Shown: positions 25,442 through 33,317, counted from the stretch's first letter. The stretch is DNA of 39,554 nt from JAEHDI01 sp035455185 (GCA_035455185.1 DATIFQ010000129.1:1-39554); one strand, 5' to 3'. Made by a program: numbers and translations. Notes: generated by a model not told the origin, from the letters alone.

Positions 25442-27826
25442 ATGCGCAAGGATCTTCTCTACGCCGTCCGTAACATGGCCCGGAATCCTGGAGTTTCCGT
25501 GGTTGCCGTGTTGACGCTGGTGCTCGGTATTGGAGCGAACACTGCCATGTTCAGCGTCATTCATGCCGTTCTCCTTCGGCCCCTCCCCCTCCGCGAGCCC
25601 GAGCGTCTGGTGACCATCTCGGCCGGGATCCCGAGCATGAATATCAGGAATGCGTCTGTGGAATACAACACCTTCACCGAGTGGTGGCGTGCGCGTACAC
25701 GCTCGTTTGAAGCGATGTCGGCTTACACGCCGGAGACGGCAAACCTCACTTCAGGCGATCAGCCGCAACGCGTCCGGATGCTGCGCGTGAGCGCCAATCA
25801 CTTTTCCGTCGTCGGGACGAGGCCGGCGGCTGGCCGTGACTTTCTGGACGAGGAAGACCGGCCAGGCGCTCCGCGCGTTTCCATTATCAGCCACGGGCTG
25901 TGGGAGCGCCGCTTCGGCGGGGACCGCGCCCTCCTCGGTCGCGCGATCGTGCTGGACGGCAAAAACTACACCGTGGTCGGGATCCTGCCGTCCGGCTTCG
26001 ACCTCAACCCGGAGGACGTGTTTACTCCGATTGCGCATAGCGGGGCGCGAGTGCCCGACATGCCGACGGTCGGCGCCTACGCGCGCCTGAAGCGCGGCGT
26101 CGCGGTCGAGACCGCTCAGGCTGAGATCGACGGTCTGTGCCGCGGCTGGGTCGCGCAATATCGCTATCCCAAAGACTGGGGCGCTCGTGTGTGGCCGATC
26201 CGCGAATTCATGGTGCGCGACGTGCGGGCGAGCGTCCTGGTGCTTGCGGTCGCGGTTGCCCTGGTCCTGCTGATCGCGTGCGCGAATGTCTCCAACCTGC
26301 TGCTCGCGCGCGCCGGCGACCGGCAACGCGAGATCGCGATCCGCACAGCGCTCGGCGCCGGCCGCAAGCGCATTGTCCGGCAACTGTTGACAGAGAGCGC
26401 GCTGCTCGGAACGGTCGCCGCCGGTCTCGGGCTGGCGCTCGCCTGGGCCGCGGTCCGCGCGCTGGCCGCGGTCGAGCTGCCCTTTCCGTTCCTGCGCAAA
26501 GTCTCCATCGATGCGCCCGTACTCTTGTTTACCACCGCCGCGATGCTGCTAACGACCATTCTGTTCGGCTTGGCGCCGGCAGTTGCCGGCGCGCAAACCG
26601 GCCTGGTCGAAAATCTGAAGGAGGGGGGCCGTGGGGCCGGCGAAAGCATCCGCCGAAGCCGCTTTCGCTCGGCGCTGGTGGTGGCCGAGGTTGCGCTCGC
26701 GCTCCTGCTGGTCATCGGCGCGACGTTAACCGTCCGCAGCTTGGCCCGGCTGATGGCGGTCGATCCTGGCTTCAATCCGGAAGGCGTTCTTACGGCCCAG
26801 CTCACGCTGCCTCAGTCGAGCTACGCCGAACCGGTTCGCCGCGTGAACTTCTTCAAGACGGTGCTGGAACGGCTCGCGGCGACGCCGGGCGTAAAGGCGG
26901 CGGGCATGGTCTCCCACCTGCCGTTCGGCGGGTCCAAGTCCGGTCTGGATGTCGTGCCCGAAGGCGCGCCGCCGGTCCGGCCGGGCGAGCAGAAGATCGC
27001 CTTCGCGCGTGCGACCGATCCCGAATACTTCCGCGTCATGCAGGTGCGCCTTGTCCGCGGACGGTTTTTCACCGGACGCGATCCCGCGGGCCCTCCAGTC
27101 GCGGTCATCAACGAAACGATGGCGCGGCGCTGCTGGCCCGGCCAGGACCCGGTCGGCAAGCGTTTCGGCCTCGGCCGGACCGACTTCCGGCTCACGGTAG
27201 TCGGCGTCAGCGCTGACATGCGGAACACGTCGCTGGCCGACGAACCGGACGCCGAGTATTTCGCCCCCTACGCCCAGAGTCCCGGCGCCTCGATGGCGCT
27301 GGTGGTCCGGACCGAGCTCGATCCCATGAGCGTTGCCTCTGCGATCCAGGCGGTTGTGCGCGAACTCGACAAAGATCTGCCGGTATCCGAGGTGGCGACG
27401 ATGTCGGCGAAGATCTCCCAGTCGACGAGCACACGCCGGTTTTCGGTCGCCCTGCTAGGCATCTTCGCTCTGATCGGGCTGATGCTTGGCGCGGTCGGCA
27501 TTTACGGGGTGGTCTCGTACTCGGTCTCGCGCCGCACGCGCGAGATCGGCTTGAGAATGGCACTCGGCGCAGCCGGCGGGCGCATTTCGGCGATGGTGGT
27601 CGGCCGGGCAGTACTGCTCGCGGCCTGTGGTGTGGCGATCGGGATTGCCGGCAGCCTCGCGCTGACACGCCTGCTCGGCAGCATGCTCTTCGGCGTGAGC
27701 GCTACTGATCCGGTTGTGTTCGCGGCGGCCTCTGTGTTCCTGGTCGCGTTATCCGCGCTCGCCGCTTACATCCCGGCCCGCCGTGCCAGCCGCGTCGACC
27801 CGTTGGTCGCTCTCCGCCACGAGTAG
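25442..27826 (+). CDS. ADOP/MacB-type ABC transporter permease (FtsX family)
   Basis: The product is 794 aa. GGAGG (25432-25436) fixes the start at ATG 25442; an in-frame GTG at 25394 is upstream. The family is the acidobacterial duplicated orphan permease. It begins with DLLYAVRNMARNPGVSVVAVLTLVLGIGANTAMFSVIHAVLLRPLP (TM1), then a MacB-like periplasmic domain (NASVEYNTFTEWW, TVVGILPSGF). Next come FtsX TM segments (~260-400, VLVLAVAVALVLLIACANVSNLLLARA), a second N-terminal-like repeat (SRFRSALVVAEVALALLLVIGATL), a second periplasmic domain, and a final FtsX block (FSVALLGIFALIGLMLGAVGIYGVVSYSV). No ATPase gene lies nearby, as is typical. The substrate is unknown. Confidence 0.92.
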   Translation: MRKDLLYAVRNMARNPGVSVVAVLTLVLGIGANTAMFSVIHAVLLRPLPLREPERLVTISAGIPSMNIRNASVEYNTFTEWWRARTRSFEAMSAYTPETANLTSGDQPQRVRMLRVSANHFSVVGTRPAAGRDFLDEEDRPGAPRVSIISHGLWERRFGGDRALLGRAIVLDGKNYTVVGILPSGFDLNPEDVFTPIAHSGARVPDMPTVGAYARLKRGVAVETAQAEIDGLCRGWVAQYRYPKDWGARVWPIREFMVRDVRASVLVLAVAVALVLLIACANVSNLLLARAGDRQREIAIRTALGAGRKRIVRQLLTESALLGTVAAGLGLALAWAAVRALAAVELPFPFLRKVSIDAPVLLFTTAAMLLTTILFGLAPAVAGAQTGLVENLKEGGRGAGESIRRSRFRSALVVAEVALALLLVIGATLTVRSLARLMAVDPGFNPEGVLTAQLTLPQSSYAEPVRRVNFFKTVLERLAATPGVKAAGMVSHLPFGGSKSGLDVVPEGAPPVRPGEQKIAFARATDPEYFRVMQVRLVRGRFFTGRDPAGPPVAVINETMARRCWPGQDPVGKRFGLGRTDFRLTVVGVSADMRNTSLADEPDAEYFAPYAQSPGASMALVVRTELDPMSVASAIQAVVRELDKDLPVSEVATMSAKISQSTSTRRFSVALLGIFALIGLMLGAVGIYGVVSYSVSRRTREIGLRMALGAAGGRISAMVVGRAVLLAACGVAIGIAGSLALTRLLGSMLFGVSATDPVVFAAASVFLVALSALAAYIPARRASRVDPLVALRHE

Positions 27827-27836
27827 TTCTGTGCGA

Positions 27837-27866
27837 GCGAAACCCGGGACTGACTCCAAATTTCGC
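27837..27866 (+). repeat. REP-like half repeat after ADOP gene
   Basis: GCGAAACCCGGGACTGACTC, then CAAATTTCGC, starts 11 bases after the ADOP stop and matches the left arm of the 66-nt repeat. A complete copy follows at 27893. The partner right arm of this copy is missing. Confidence 0.7.
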
Positions 27867-27892
27867 TGCTGTTGCTCCTATGCGGCGGCGGA

Positions 27893-27958
27893 GCAAGAAC
27901 GGGGACTGACTCTCCATTTTGCCGCTGTTGCGAAATGCGTGTCTGTCCCCGCTTTTGC
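27893..27958 (+). repeat. REP-like 66-nt hairpin, full copy
   Basis: The left arm begins GCAAGAACGGGGACTGACTC and ends CATTTTGC. The right arm begins GCGAAATG and ends CTGTCCCCGCTTTTGC. Outer CGGGGAC-GAC-C and inner CATTT-GC segments are complementary. Its 66-nt length equals the copy at 18308-18373. It is located between the ADOP gene and a DUF2934-like remnant. Confidence 0.8.
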
Positions 27959-27969
27959 GGCGACCGGAG

Positions 27970-28074
27970 ATGGAGCAGCTTGTGTACCATCTCTGGGAGG
28001 AATCCGGCCGGCCCACCGGCAAGGCCGAGGAGCACTGGTACCGCGCGGAGCAACTCATTCACGGCGCGGCCTGA
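27970..28074 (+). CDS. DUF2934-like short protein or remnant
   Basis: This 34-aa reading frame (MEQLVYHLWEESGRPTGKAE, then EHWYRAEQLIHGAA) matches the DUF2934 pattern: A-Y-x-L-W-E-E-x-G-R-P-x-G, then H-W-x-x-A-E. It is a compact helical domain of unknown function common in Acidobacteria and Proteobacteria. No correctly spaced ribosome binding site precedes ATG 27970; TTG 27955 would add five residues but lies inside the REP repeat. The N-terminal part normally found in DUF2934 proteins seems to be missing, possibly cut by the repeat. It may be a remnant rather than an expressed gene. Confidence 0.45.
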   Translation: MEQLVYHLWEESGRPTGKAEEHWYRAEQLIHGAA

Positions 28075-28097
28075 TCACATTTTAGGCTCCTGCGCAA

Positions 28098-29024
28098 TCA
28101 CTGGATCAGGCTGGCAACTTTTGACGTCAAGTTGACGAAACTTATCCCAATGCCCCAATACTGGCGGTCCTGCTCTACGTGGAGGTTCGCTCCGTACGTG
28201 AACTGCAAGATATTGTTGAAGAGCGAGAACTGGACGCCAAGGCCTACTTGCACGTCGCTGCCCTTGGTCGCGGGTGCGAACTTCCCTGTTGAGAGGTCGA
28301 ACGCTGGGTCTTTCCAGTTCATGAAGCTGACATTCATCCCCGCACCAGGCCGCATGAAGCGGAGAAAGTCGTTCCCCCGGGACAAGTAGGTGCCTCCGTA
28401 GGTCACTCCAGGAGACGGCCCGAAGTTGATTGCATCGACTCCGTTCTTTTTGTCTTCCTCGCTGACGCCCAGCCGCTTGAGAAACAGTAGGCTGTCCGTC
28501 ACCTTCACCCGGAAACCGAACGGTTGCGGACTGACTGTGTAAACCACAGATTCGAGGGTCACCAGATTGGTGATGCGAAGCTCCAGGTATTCGTAGTCGC
28601 CAAATCCGATCGAGCGCAGGTTGATATCGGTGTCCGGCATGATGTCACCGGGATTGAGGAAATCCTTGTCATGGACGACCACGGGGTTCTGCTCGTTTCC
28701 CTTGCTTACGTAGTACTGGATGGGAACGAGAGGCAGACTCGACTTCTCTTTGAACAGTTCACCGCTGATGCGGATGATCACCCGGGGCCGTCCGCCTTCG
28801 TCCTTGGGTTGCATCTTTGCCTCGGTGAAGTCGATCACCAGCTTGCCGCGCTCATCTACTTCGGAGTCGCCAGGATTCAGGGTGAGATCCTGTCCGCGAG
28901 GCGGCCTTTCTTTGACCGTGACGAAATCCTTGGGATGGGTGGACTGGGCATTCGCTACGTTACAGAGTAGAATCGTCAGAATCCCGAGGTAGATTGAATG
29001 TGTTTTGCGAAGATGGCTAGTCAT
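28098..29024 (-). CDS. exported protein, possible outer-membrane barrel, unknown function
   Basis: The product is 308 aa from ATG 29024, preceded by AAAAGGAG. Residues 1-26 form a signal peptide (SIYLGILTILLCNVANAQ). The middle contains beta-strand-rich segments (PRVIIRISGELFKE, DYEYLELRITNLVTLESVVYTV). The C-terminal half (SPGVTYGGTYLSRGNDFLRF, QVGLGVQFSLFNNILQFTYGANLH, QYWGIGISFVNLTSKV) alternates polar and apolar residues in Gly/aromatic strands, as in small beta-barrels. The end is not a standard aromatic residue. It lies 15 bases after a 90-aa gene on the same strand and should be co-transcribed. No family was recognised. Confidence 0.7.
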   Translation of the reverse strand: MTSHLRKTHSIYLGILTILLCNVANAQSTHPKDFVTVKERPPRGQDLTLNPGDSEVDERGKLVIDFTEAKMQPKDEGGRPRVIIRISGELFKEKSSLPLVPIQYYVSKGNEQNPVVVHDKDFLNPGDIMPDTDINLRSIGFGDYEYLELRITNLVTLESVVYTVSPQPFGFRVKVTDSLLFLKRLGVSEEDKKNGVDAINFGPSPGVTYGGTYLSRGNDFLRFMRPGAGMNVSFMNWKDPAFDLSTGKFAPATKGSDVQVGLGVQFSLFNNILQFTYGANLHVEQDRQYWGIGISFVNLTSKVASLIQ

Positions 29025-29039
29025 GGGGGCTCCTTTTCT

Positions 29040-29312
29040 TCAGGGCAGATTTCGCACCATGACGCCGATATCGACGGGCGGAGGCGAAACCCTCCGGTCG
29101 AAGACCGCGTTATTTACAACAGTTACGCACTCGATTGTCCGCTGGCCGCTCCAGTGCGGCAGATCCGGATCGCCGGCGTCCGATACGTCCACGTGGCGAA
29201 TGTTGAAGCTTTTGCCAGTGGCGGACCTGCATGCCTCCGCTTGGTCCACAATGTCAAAGACCCGGCTGAGCTGGTCCTGCCCCGATTTAAAGAAGATCAG
29301 AAACTTGTTCAT
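29040..29312 (-). CDS. small conserved-looking protein of unknown function
   Basis: The product is 90 aa. The start at ATG 29312 is preceded by GGGGAGGG; an upstream start at 29420 would add residues without a ribosome binding site. It begins MNKFLIFFKSGQDQLSRVFD and continues SFNIRHVDVSDAGDPDLPHW, ECVTVVNNAVFDRR. The N-terminal stretch is not a convincing signal peptide (Lys at 3 and 9), and two Cys are present. The beta/alpha alternation could be a small ferredoxin-like or thioredoxin-like fold, but this is a guess. It is the first gene of a pair with the exported protein 15 bases downstream. Confidence 0.55.
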   Translation of the reverse strand: MNKFLIFFKSGQDQLSRVFDIVDQAEACRSATGKSFNIRHVDVSDAGDPDLPHWSGQRTIECVTVVNNAVFDRRVSPPPVDIGVMVRNLP

Positions 29313-29536
29313 CGGCTTCCCTCCCCTTTGGGGAACTTGCAGGAAGAGCAAATTCCCTCGGATAGTCGCTAGTGACGGATGCGGGTAAAACGTTTCAACG
29401 AGCCAGACAAAACTCGTCATGAATTTTTTTCACCCAGAGGTACCCGTTCTCTGAACCGATCCAAACGAGAGAGAGAAGGCCGCTCTCATGAAAAAGAGAG
29501 CACCGGCAAGGAATCTGATATTCTGAGTGCACCGCG

Positions 29537-30013
29537 ATGAACCACGTAACCCGGCGCCGCTGGCTGCAGACCAGCATGCTTCTAGCCGGTGCGCCGTGCG
29601 CCTGCCTCGCCAAAGCATCCAACGATTGCTGCACTGTGCCGGAAGCACCCGGCGATGCCGTCCGCATCCAGAACGGGCTCCTCACCATCGATCTAACCCT
29701 GACCCCCGGCCTGAAGCACATCGGCTCTGCCGTCAAGGTCGTCGACCCGGCTCGAAAGCTGCGCGTCATCATCGCGCGGCCCGGCAAGCACCAGTTCGTC
29801 GCTCTCGATCAGAAGTGTACCCACGGCGGCGGCGCACTCACCTACGTGCACAGACACAAGCACCTTTACTGCACCTGCTGGGGCCACTCGAAGTTTGCGT
29901 TGGACGGTAGCGTACTCCGCTGGCCCAACAAGCTGACGCCCCGCCCACTCCGCGCCCACCCAGTGGAGCGCAAGGGTAACCTGCTCGAAATCCGCGTGGA
30001 AGGGCTCGCATGA
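29537..30013 (+). CDS. Tat-exported Rieske [2Fe-2S] protein
   Basis: The product is 158 aa. The N-terminus VTRRRWLQTSMLLAGAPCACLA is a twin-arginine signal, with Cys residues after the hydrophobic core. The Rieske motifs are C94-T-H96 with GGG, and C114-W-G-H117-S after 17 residues, so the CxH...CxxH ligand set is complete. The family carries one-electron transfer in periplasmic or membrane complexes. This is a small soluble type without a bc1 partner here. The gene ends with an ATGA overlap onto the FGE-like gene, so the two are translationally coupled and probably act together. Its partner oxidase or reductase is not visible. The start ATG 29537 has only a weak upstream site. Confidence 0.88.
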   Translation: MNHVTRRRWLQTSMLLAGAPCACLAKASNDCCTVPEAPGDAVRIQNGLLTIDLTLTPGLKHIGSAVKVVDPARKLRVIIARPGKHQFVALDQKCTHGGGALTYVHRHKHLYCTCWGHSKFALDGSVLRWPNKLTPRPLRAHPVERKGNLLEIRVEGLA

Positions 30014-30768
30014 TCCACTTGCTCCTGGCCGTCGCCTGCGGCGTCATGGCATTCGCCCAGAAGCCGGAGTTCGTCGAAATCCCCGCGGGTTCGTTTATTA
30101 TGGGATGCGATCCCGCTTGGAAGTGCGCCCAAAGCCTCCCCAAGAAGCGCGTCGACTTCGATCGCCCCTTTCTAATGTCGAAAACCGAAGTCACAGTGGG
30201 CCAGTTCCGCGCGTTCGTCAAAGCTACCAGTTACCGGACTGATGCCGAGAAGGCGGGCGAAGCCCGTAACTGGCAATCCCCCGGTTTCCCACTTAGTAAC
30301 AAGCAGCCTGTCGTCTTCTTGAGCCTCAATGACGCCAAAGCTTACTGCGAATTCATTGGAGCACGCGTGCCGTTCGAAGCCGAGTGGGAATATGCCGCAC
30401 GCGCCGGGTCCACTACGCACCACTACTGGGGCGAGGAGATTGACGGCCGGTATCTCTGGTATTTCAACAACACCGATGAGCGGCCAATGCCGGTCGGCCG
30501 CAAACTCCCCAATGCCTGGGGACTCTATGATGTCGAAGGCAATGCGATGGAGTGGGTGCGCGATGGCGGACCGCACTCCAGCATCACGCGCCAGGGTGCG
30601 GGCTCTGTCCGCGGCGCATCCTACGCTTCGTGCCCTGAACCGTATCCGCCGATGGACGGCCTGCGGCAGCGTGCCATCGGTCTTGGCCCCACGTTCCCGG
30701 GTTTCGAGAATAGTAACTTCCGTCCCGACGAGCGCCGCTTCGACTACGGCGTTCGCTGCGCGAAATGA
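30010..30768 (+). CDS. formylglycine-generating-enzyme-like (SUMF1) protein
   Basis: The product is 252 aa with a signal peptide (MIHLLLAVACGVMAFAQ). FGE-sulfatase family landmarks are EFVEIPAGSFIMG, PFLMSKTEVTVGQFRAFV, QPVVFLSLNDAKAYCEFIGARVPFEAEWEYAARAGS, ANAWGLYDVEGNAMEWV and SVRGASYASC...GVRCAK. In characterised FGEs two Cys follow RGGS and do the oxidation; here only one is present after RGASY (ASC, then PEPYPP), so catalytic FGE activity is doubtful. Many such proteins instead serve as binding or scaffold domains. It is coupled to the Rieske gene by a 4-bp overlap. It converges with the sulfatase-like gene, from which only the 67-nt hairpin separates it. Confidence 0.85.
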   Translation: MIHLLLAVACGVMAFAQKPEFVEIPAGSFIMGCDPAWKCAQSLPKKRVDFDRPFLMSKTEVTVGQFRAFVKATSYRTDAEKAGEARNWQSPGFPLSNKQPVVFLSLNDAKAYCEFIGARVPFEAEWEYAARAGSTTHHYWGEEIDGRYLWYFNNTDERPMPVGRKLPNAWGLYDVEGNAMEWVRDGGPHSSITRQGAGSVRGASYASCPEPYPPMDGLRQRAIGLGPTFPGFENSNFRPDERRFDYGVRCAK

Positions 30769-30774
30769 CGCGCA

Positions 30775-30841
30775 GAAACGGTGGCTGGCTACGCTGACCC
30801 AAGCGTCGTGTGCGCGTGGCAGCGTAGCCTGTCACCGTTTC
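30775..30841. terminator. 67-nt hairpin between convergent genes
   Basis: Arms 30775-30796 (GAAACGGTGGCTGGCTACGC, then TG) and 30820-30841 pair at 20 of 22 positions. A partly self-complementary 23-nt loop (CCA/TGG and GCG/CGC) lies between them. It starts 7 bases after the FGE-like stop and ends one base before the sulfatase-like stop codon. It likely serves as a bidirectional terminator or is a REP-type element; no T-run follows. Confidence 0.65.
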
Positions 30842-33178
30842 CTATTGAGACGGCTTTCCACCGAGATAGCCGAGACTGCGGAGGCGCTCGATCGACTGGC
30901 GATCGAGCGTCGTCTCTCCGCCTGGACCCAGTAGTTTCCTGATCTGGTCCTGGGCCTTCAGCCACTGGTCGATCTCAGCCCTCAACTTCTGGGCGACGCC
31001 GGAATTCCGCGATGCCACATTTGTTGTTTCCTTCCGGTCGGTCCGGCGGTCGTACAACTCCACTTCGGGCAATCCTGCGAGCCGCGCCCGATCCCGGTAC
31101 AACAGCTTCCACGGCCCGTTCCAGATGGCGTAAGTGTCTGTGCAGTTCTCGGGAACAAGCCCGCCGGGTTTGGCGAACGGAAGAGCGAAGCGTGACGACA
31201 TCACCGGACCCTTTCGCTGGAACGGTTGGCCCTTAGCCAGCGGCGCGAGACTCTGTCCCTGCATCACTCCCTGTGGTGCCACGCCGGCAAGATCGAGGAT
31301 CGTCGGATACACGTCCAGCAGTTGAACCGTGTCGGAAACGCGGCGGGGAGCCGGTAACAATTTTGGATTCCACATCAGGAAAACGGCGTGCACAAGCTCC
31401 TGGTAGAGGGAGTGGCCGTGCCCTGTCAGACCATGCTCCCAGAACTCCTCGCCGTGGTCGGAGAGGACCACCACCAGCGTGTTATTCAGGATGCCAAGTT
31501 CTTTCAGCTTGCCGGTGAGGACTTCAAGGCTGCGGTCGGCGTGCGCGATCTCGCCGTCGTAGCGGTCGATGGCGCGCCTGAGGAACTTGTCCGGATCGAT
31601 CCCCTTCGCCTTGCACTTGGCGCGCGTGACGGCCATGCCGCCGCCATACTGCCGCTTGTCCCATAGATTCTGGTAGTCGCGGTTGAACTGCTCCGTCTCG
31701 GCGGGATTGGCGAATCTCTCCTCGAACTCCTTGGGGGGCCGATACGGGGCGTGGGGATCGGTGGTGTGGACGTACATGAAGAAGGGTTCGTCCCGGTGCT
31801 GTTCGAACCACGGCATTGCCACCTTGTTGACTGCCGCTGAGTCCGTGCCCCGGTCGGCTTCGTCCGTACGCAACCGGTGTACAACCGGGTATTCCATCAT
31901 GTAGTCGTAGCCGCGATTCAGCCCGGATGCACGGCCCGCGTAAGGATTTGTGACGATGCCCACGGTCGAATATCCGGCCGCACGCAGCGCTTCGGCCAGC
32001 GTGACCGCACGCTGTGGAATCGCGTCCGTGTCCTGGCGCATCCCGAGTGTGTAACTGTGGATCGACGTCAGCAACGAGGGCACCGAGCCCTTCGTCCATG
32101 GCGCTTGCGCCTGGGCGTCGTCGAAAACGACGCCCGCCGCCCCCAACTGTTTCATGAACGGCGTGGTGTCGCGGGAATACCCATACAAACTCGTGTGGTC
32201 GGCCCTCATGCTGCAAACGAGGTAGACCAGCACATTCGGCCGGGCCTTCGCGGCAGCGGTTGTCAGCAAGGGATTCGCCCACAACCCGATGGCGCCCTGG
32301 CTTTCCGAGGAGGTTTCGAAGATGATCTTCGTCGTCCTCCCGGCGTACTGCGAGAGATCGACCTCGGCATCCGCCCAGCGCTCGGGATCCTCCAGGGTCT
32401 TTGAGAACACTGGACTTTGAGACGGGCCCGCGAGAACGCGGAAGGTCACGGGCTTCTTCTCGGCAACCCCGATCCCGAACTTCAGCCGGCCCTTTTCGGG
32501 TATCGGCGCCTCGTACGTAATTGCGGACGGCGAGTGCGCATAGATCGTGTTGCGGTACTCCTCGCCTTTCCCGAGGACCTGGCGCCCGGCCGCTTTCGGG
32601 AAACTGGTCCGGCGCGGCACGAGTTCGATGAAGTCAATCGCCGCCAGGTGAAAGGGACTGTCGGTGGGGATGACGGCCAGTGGCCGGCTTCCGGTGGGCG
32701 CCTGGATATCAACGGCAAACCGATACACCTGGTACTGCTTGGGCGGTGCGAGCTTTTGCCGCATGTCGAGAGGCCCGATCCTGATCCTGACTTCAGAGCC
32801 CCCCTCAGCCATCATCCGGATCTGTACGCTTTCGAACAGGCTCCAGTCGATCGCGAACTCCTTGGGCGAGACGATGACTGGAGACTCGCCGTCGCCCTTC
32901 AGGATCAGATCGCCGTCGCGCAGGCCCATCCTCCCGCGGACCAGTTCCCAGGTGGCGTCCTTCTCGGTAAAGAAATCCTTCCAGACGACCGGATCTGTCA
33001 CCCTCGCGGCGGTCTGCCCGCTTGCTGCGGACACGGTAGCAGCGGTTTCGAGGTTGTCGTCAAAACGATACGGCTGGTAGGGTGCTTCCTGCTTGTGGGA
33101 GCCCTGATCCCGGCGCGCGCAACCAGCCGCCAACAACAGGATCGGCAGGAGAACGGCAAGATGGCGGACACATCTCAT
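30842..33178 (-). CDS. sulfatase/alkaline-phosphatase-superfamily lipoprotein, altered metal site
   Basis: The product is 778 aa from ATG 33178, chosen because it yields MRCVRHLAVLLPILLLAAGC with an LAAGC lipobox; a TTG at 33211 would precede it. Residues ~35-305 are beta-rich (carbohydrate-binding-like). The sulfatase/AP domain starts at PNVLVYLVC (~314), with RADHTSLYGYSRDTTPFMKQLGAAGVVFDDA, QAPWTKGSVPSLLTS, MYVHTTDPHAPY, VVVLSDHGEEFWEHG and LLDVYPTILDLAGV. The usual first metal ligand Asp of the 'D-T-L-R-A-D-H' strand is Cys322-Ser here, and the FGly CxPxR motif is absent (T-K-G-S at that loop). It may use Thr, as phosphotransferases do, or be inactive. It lies downstream of the TonB receptor. 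Confidence 0.85.
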   Translation of the reverse strand: MRCVRHLAVLLPILLLAAGCARRDQGSHKQEAPYQPYRFDDNLETAATVSAASGQTAARVTDPVVWKDFFTEKDATWELVRGRMGLRDGDLILKGDGESPVIVSPKEFAIDWSLFESVQIRMMAEGGSEVRIRIGPLDMRQKLAPPKQYQVYRFAVDIQAPTGSRPLAVIPTDSPFHLAAIDFIELVPRRTSFPKAAGRQVLGKGEEYRNTIYAHSPSAITYEAPIPEKGRLKFGIGVAEKKPVTFRVLAGPSQSPVFSKTLEDPERWADAEVDLSQYAGRTTKIIFETSSESQGAIGLWANPLLTTAAAKARPNVLVYLVCSMRADHTSLYGYSRDTTPFMKQLGAAGVVFDDAQAQAPWTKGSVPSLLTSIHSYTLGMRQDTDAIPQRAVTLAEALRAAGYSTVGIVTNPYAGRASGLNRGYDYMMEYPVVHRLRTDEADRGTDSAAVNKVAMPWFEQHRDEPFFMYVHTTDPHAPYRPPKEFEERFANPAETEQFNRDYQNLWDKRQYGGGMAVTRAKCKAKGIDPDKFLRRAIDRYDGEIAHADRSLEVLTGKLKELGILNNTLVVVLSDHGEEFWEHGLTGHGHSLYQELVHAVFLMWNPKLLPAPRRVSDTVQLLDVYPTILDLAGVAPQGVMQGQSLAPLAKGQPFQRKGPVMSSRFALPFAKPGGLVPENCTDTYAIWNGPWKLLYRDRARLAGLPEVELYDRRTDRKETTNVASRNSGVAQKLRAEIDQWLKAQDQIRKLLGPGGETTLDRQSIERLRSLGYLGGKPSQ

Positions 33179-33213
33179 GAGGGGCCGAAATTGCAAGTAT
33201 ACCCACGCCAAGA

Positions 33214-33238
33214 AACCCGGGACAGTACACTCATTTCC
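33214..33238 (+). repeat. REP-like half repeat upstream of sulfatase-like gene
   Basis: This is a 25-nt exact copy of 11060-11084 (AACCCGGGACAG, then TACACTCATTTCC). It lies in the gap between the TonB receptor gene and the sulfatase-like gene, upstream of the latter. Confidence 0.7.
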
Positions 33239-33260
33239 GAGTTTTCATTAGTGGGGGAAG

Positions 33261-33292
33261 GCCGGGTCCCCTTACAACTTTCGGGACCCGGC
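33261..33292 (-). terminator. hairpin downstream of TonB receptor gene
   Basis: GCCGGGTCCC and GGGACCCGGC form a perfect 10-bp stem with a 12-nt loop, 25 bases beyond the receptor stop. A TTTT run follows on the plus strand (33293-33296) but not on the minus strand. As an intrinsic terminator of the receptor transcript it is therefore weaker than it looks. It could attenuate read-through into the sulfatase-like gene. Confidence 0.55.
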
Positions 33293-33317
33293 TTTTCAGG
33301 CGAGAAACGGCCGCGGG

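Noticed and set aside
30010..33178. Idea that the FGE-like protein matures the adjacent sulfatase
   Set aside because: The sulfatase-like protein lacks the CxPxR motif that FGE modifies, and the FGE-like protein lacks one catalytic Cys.
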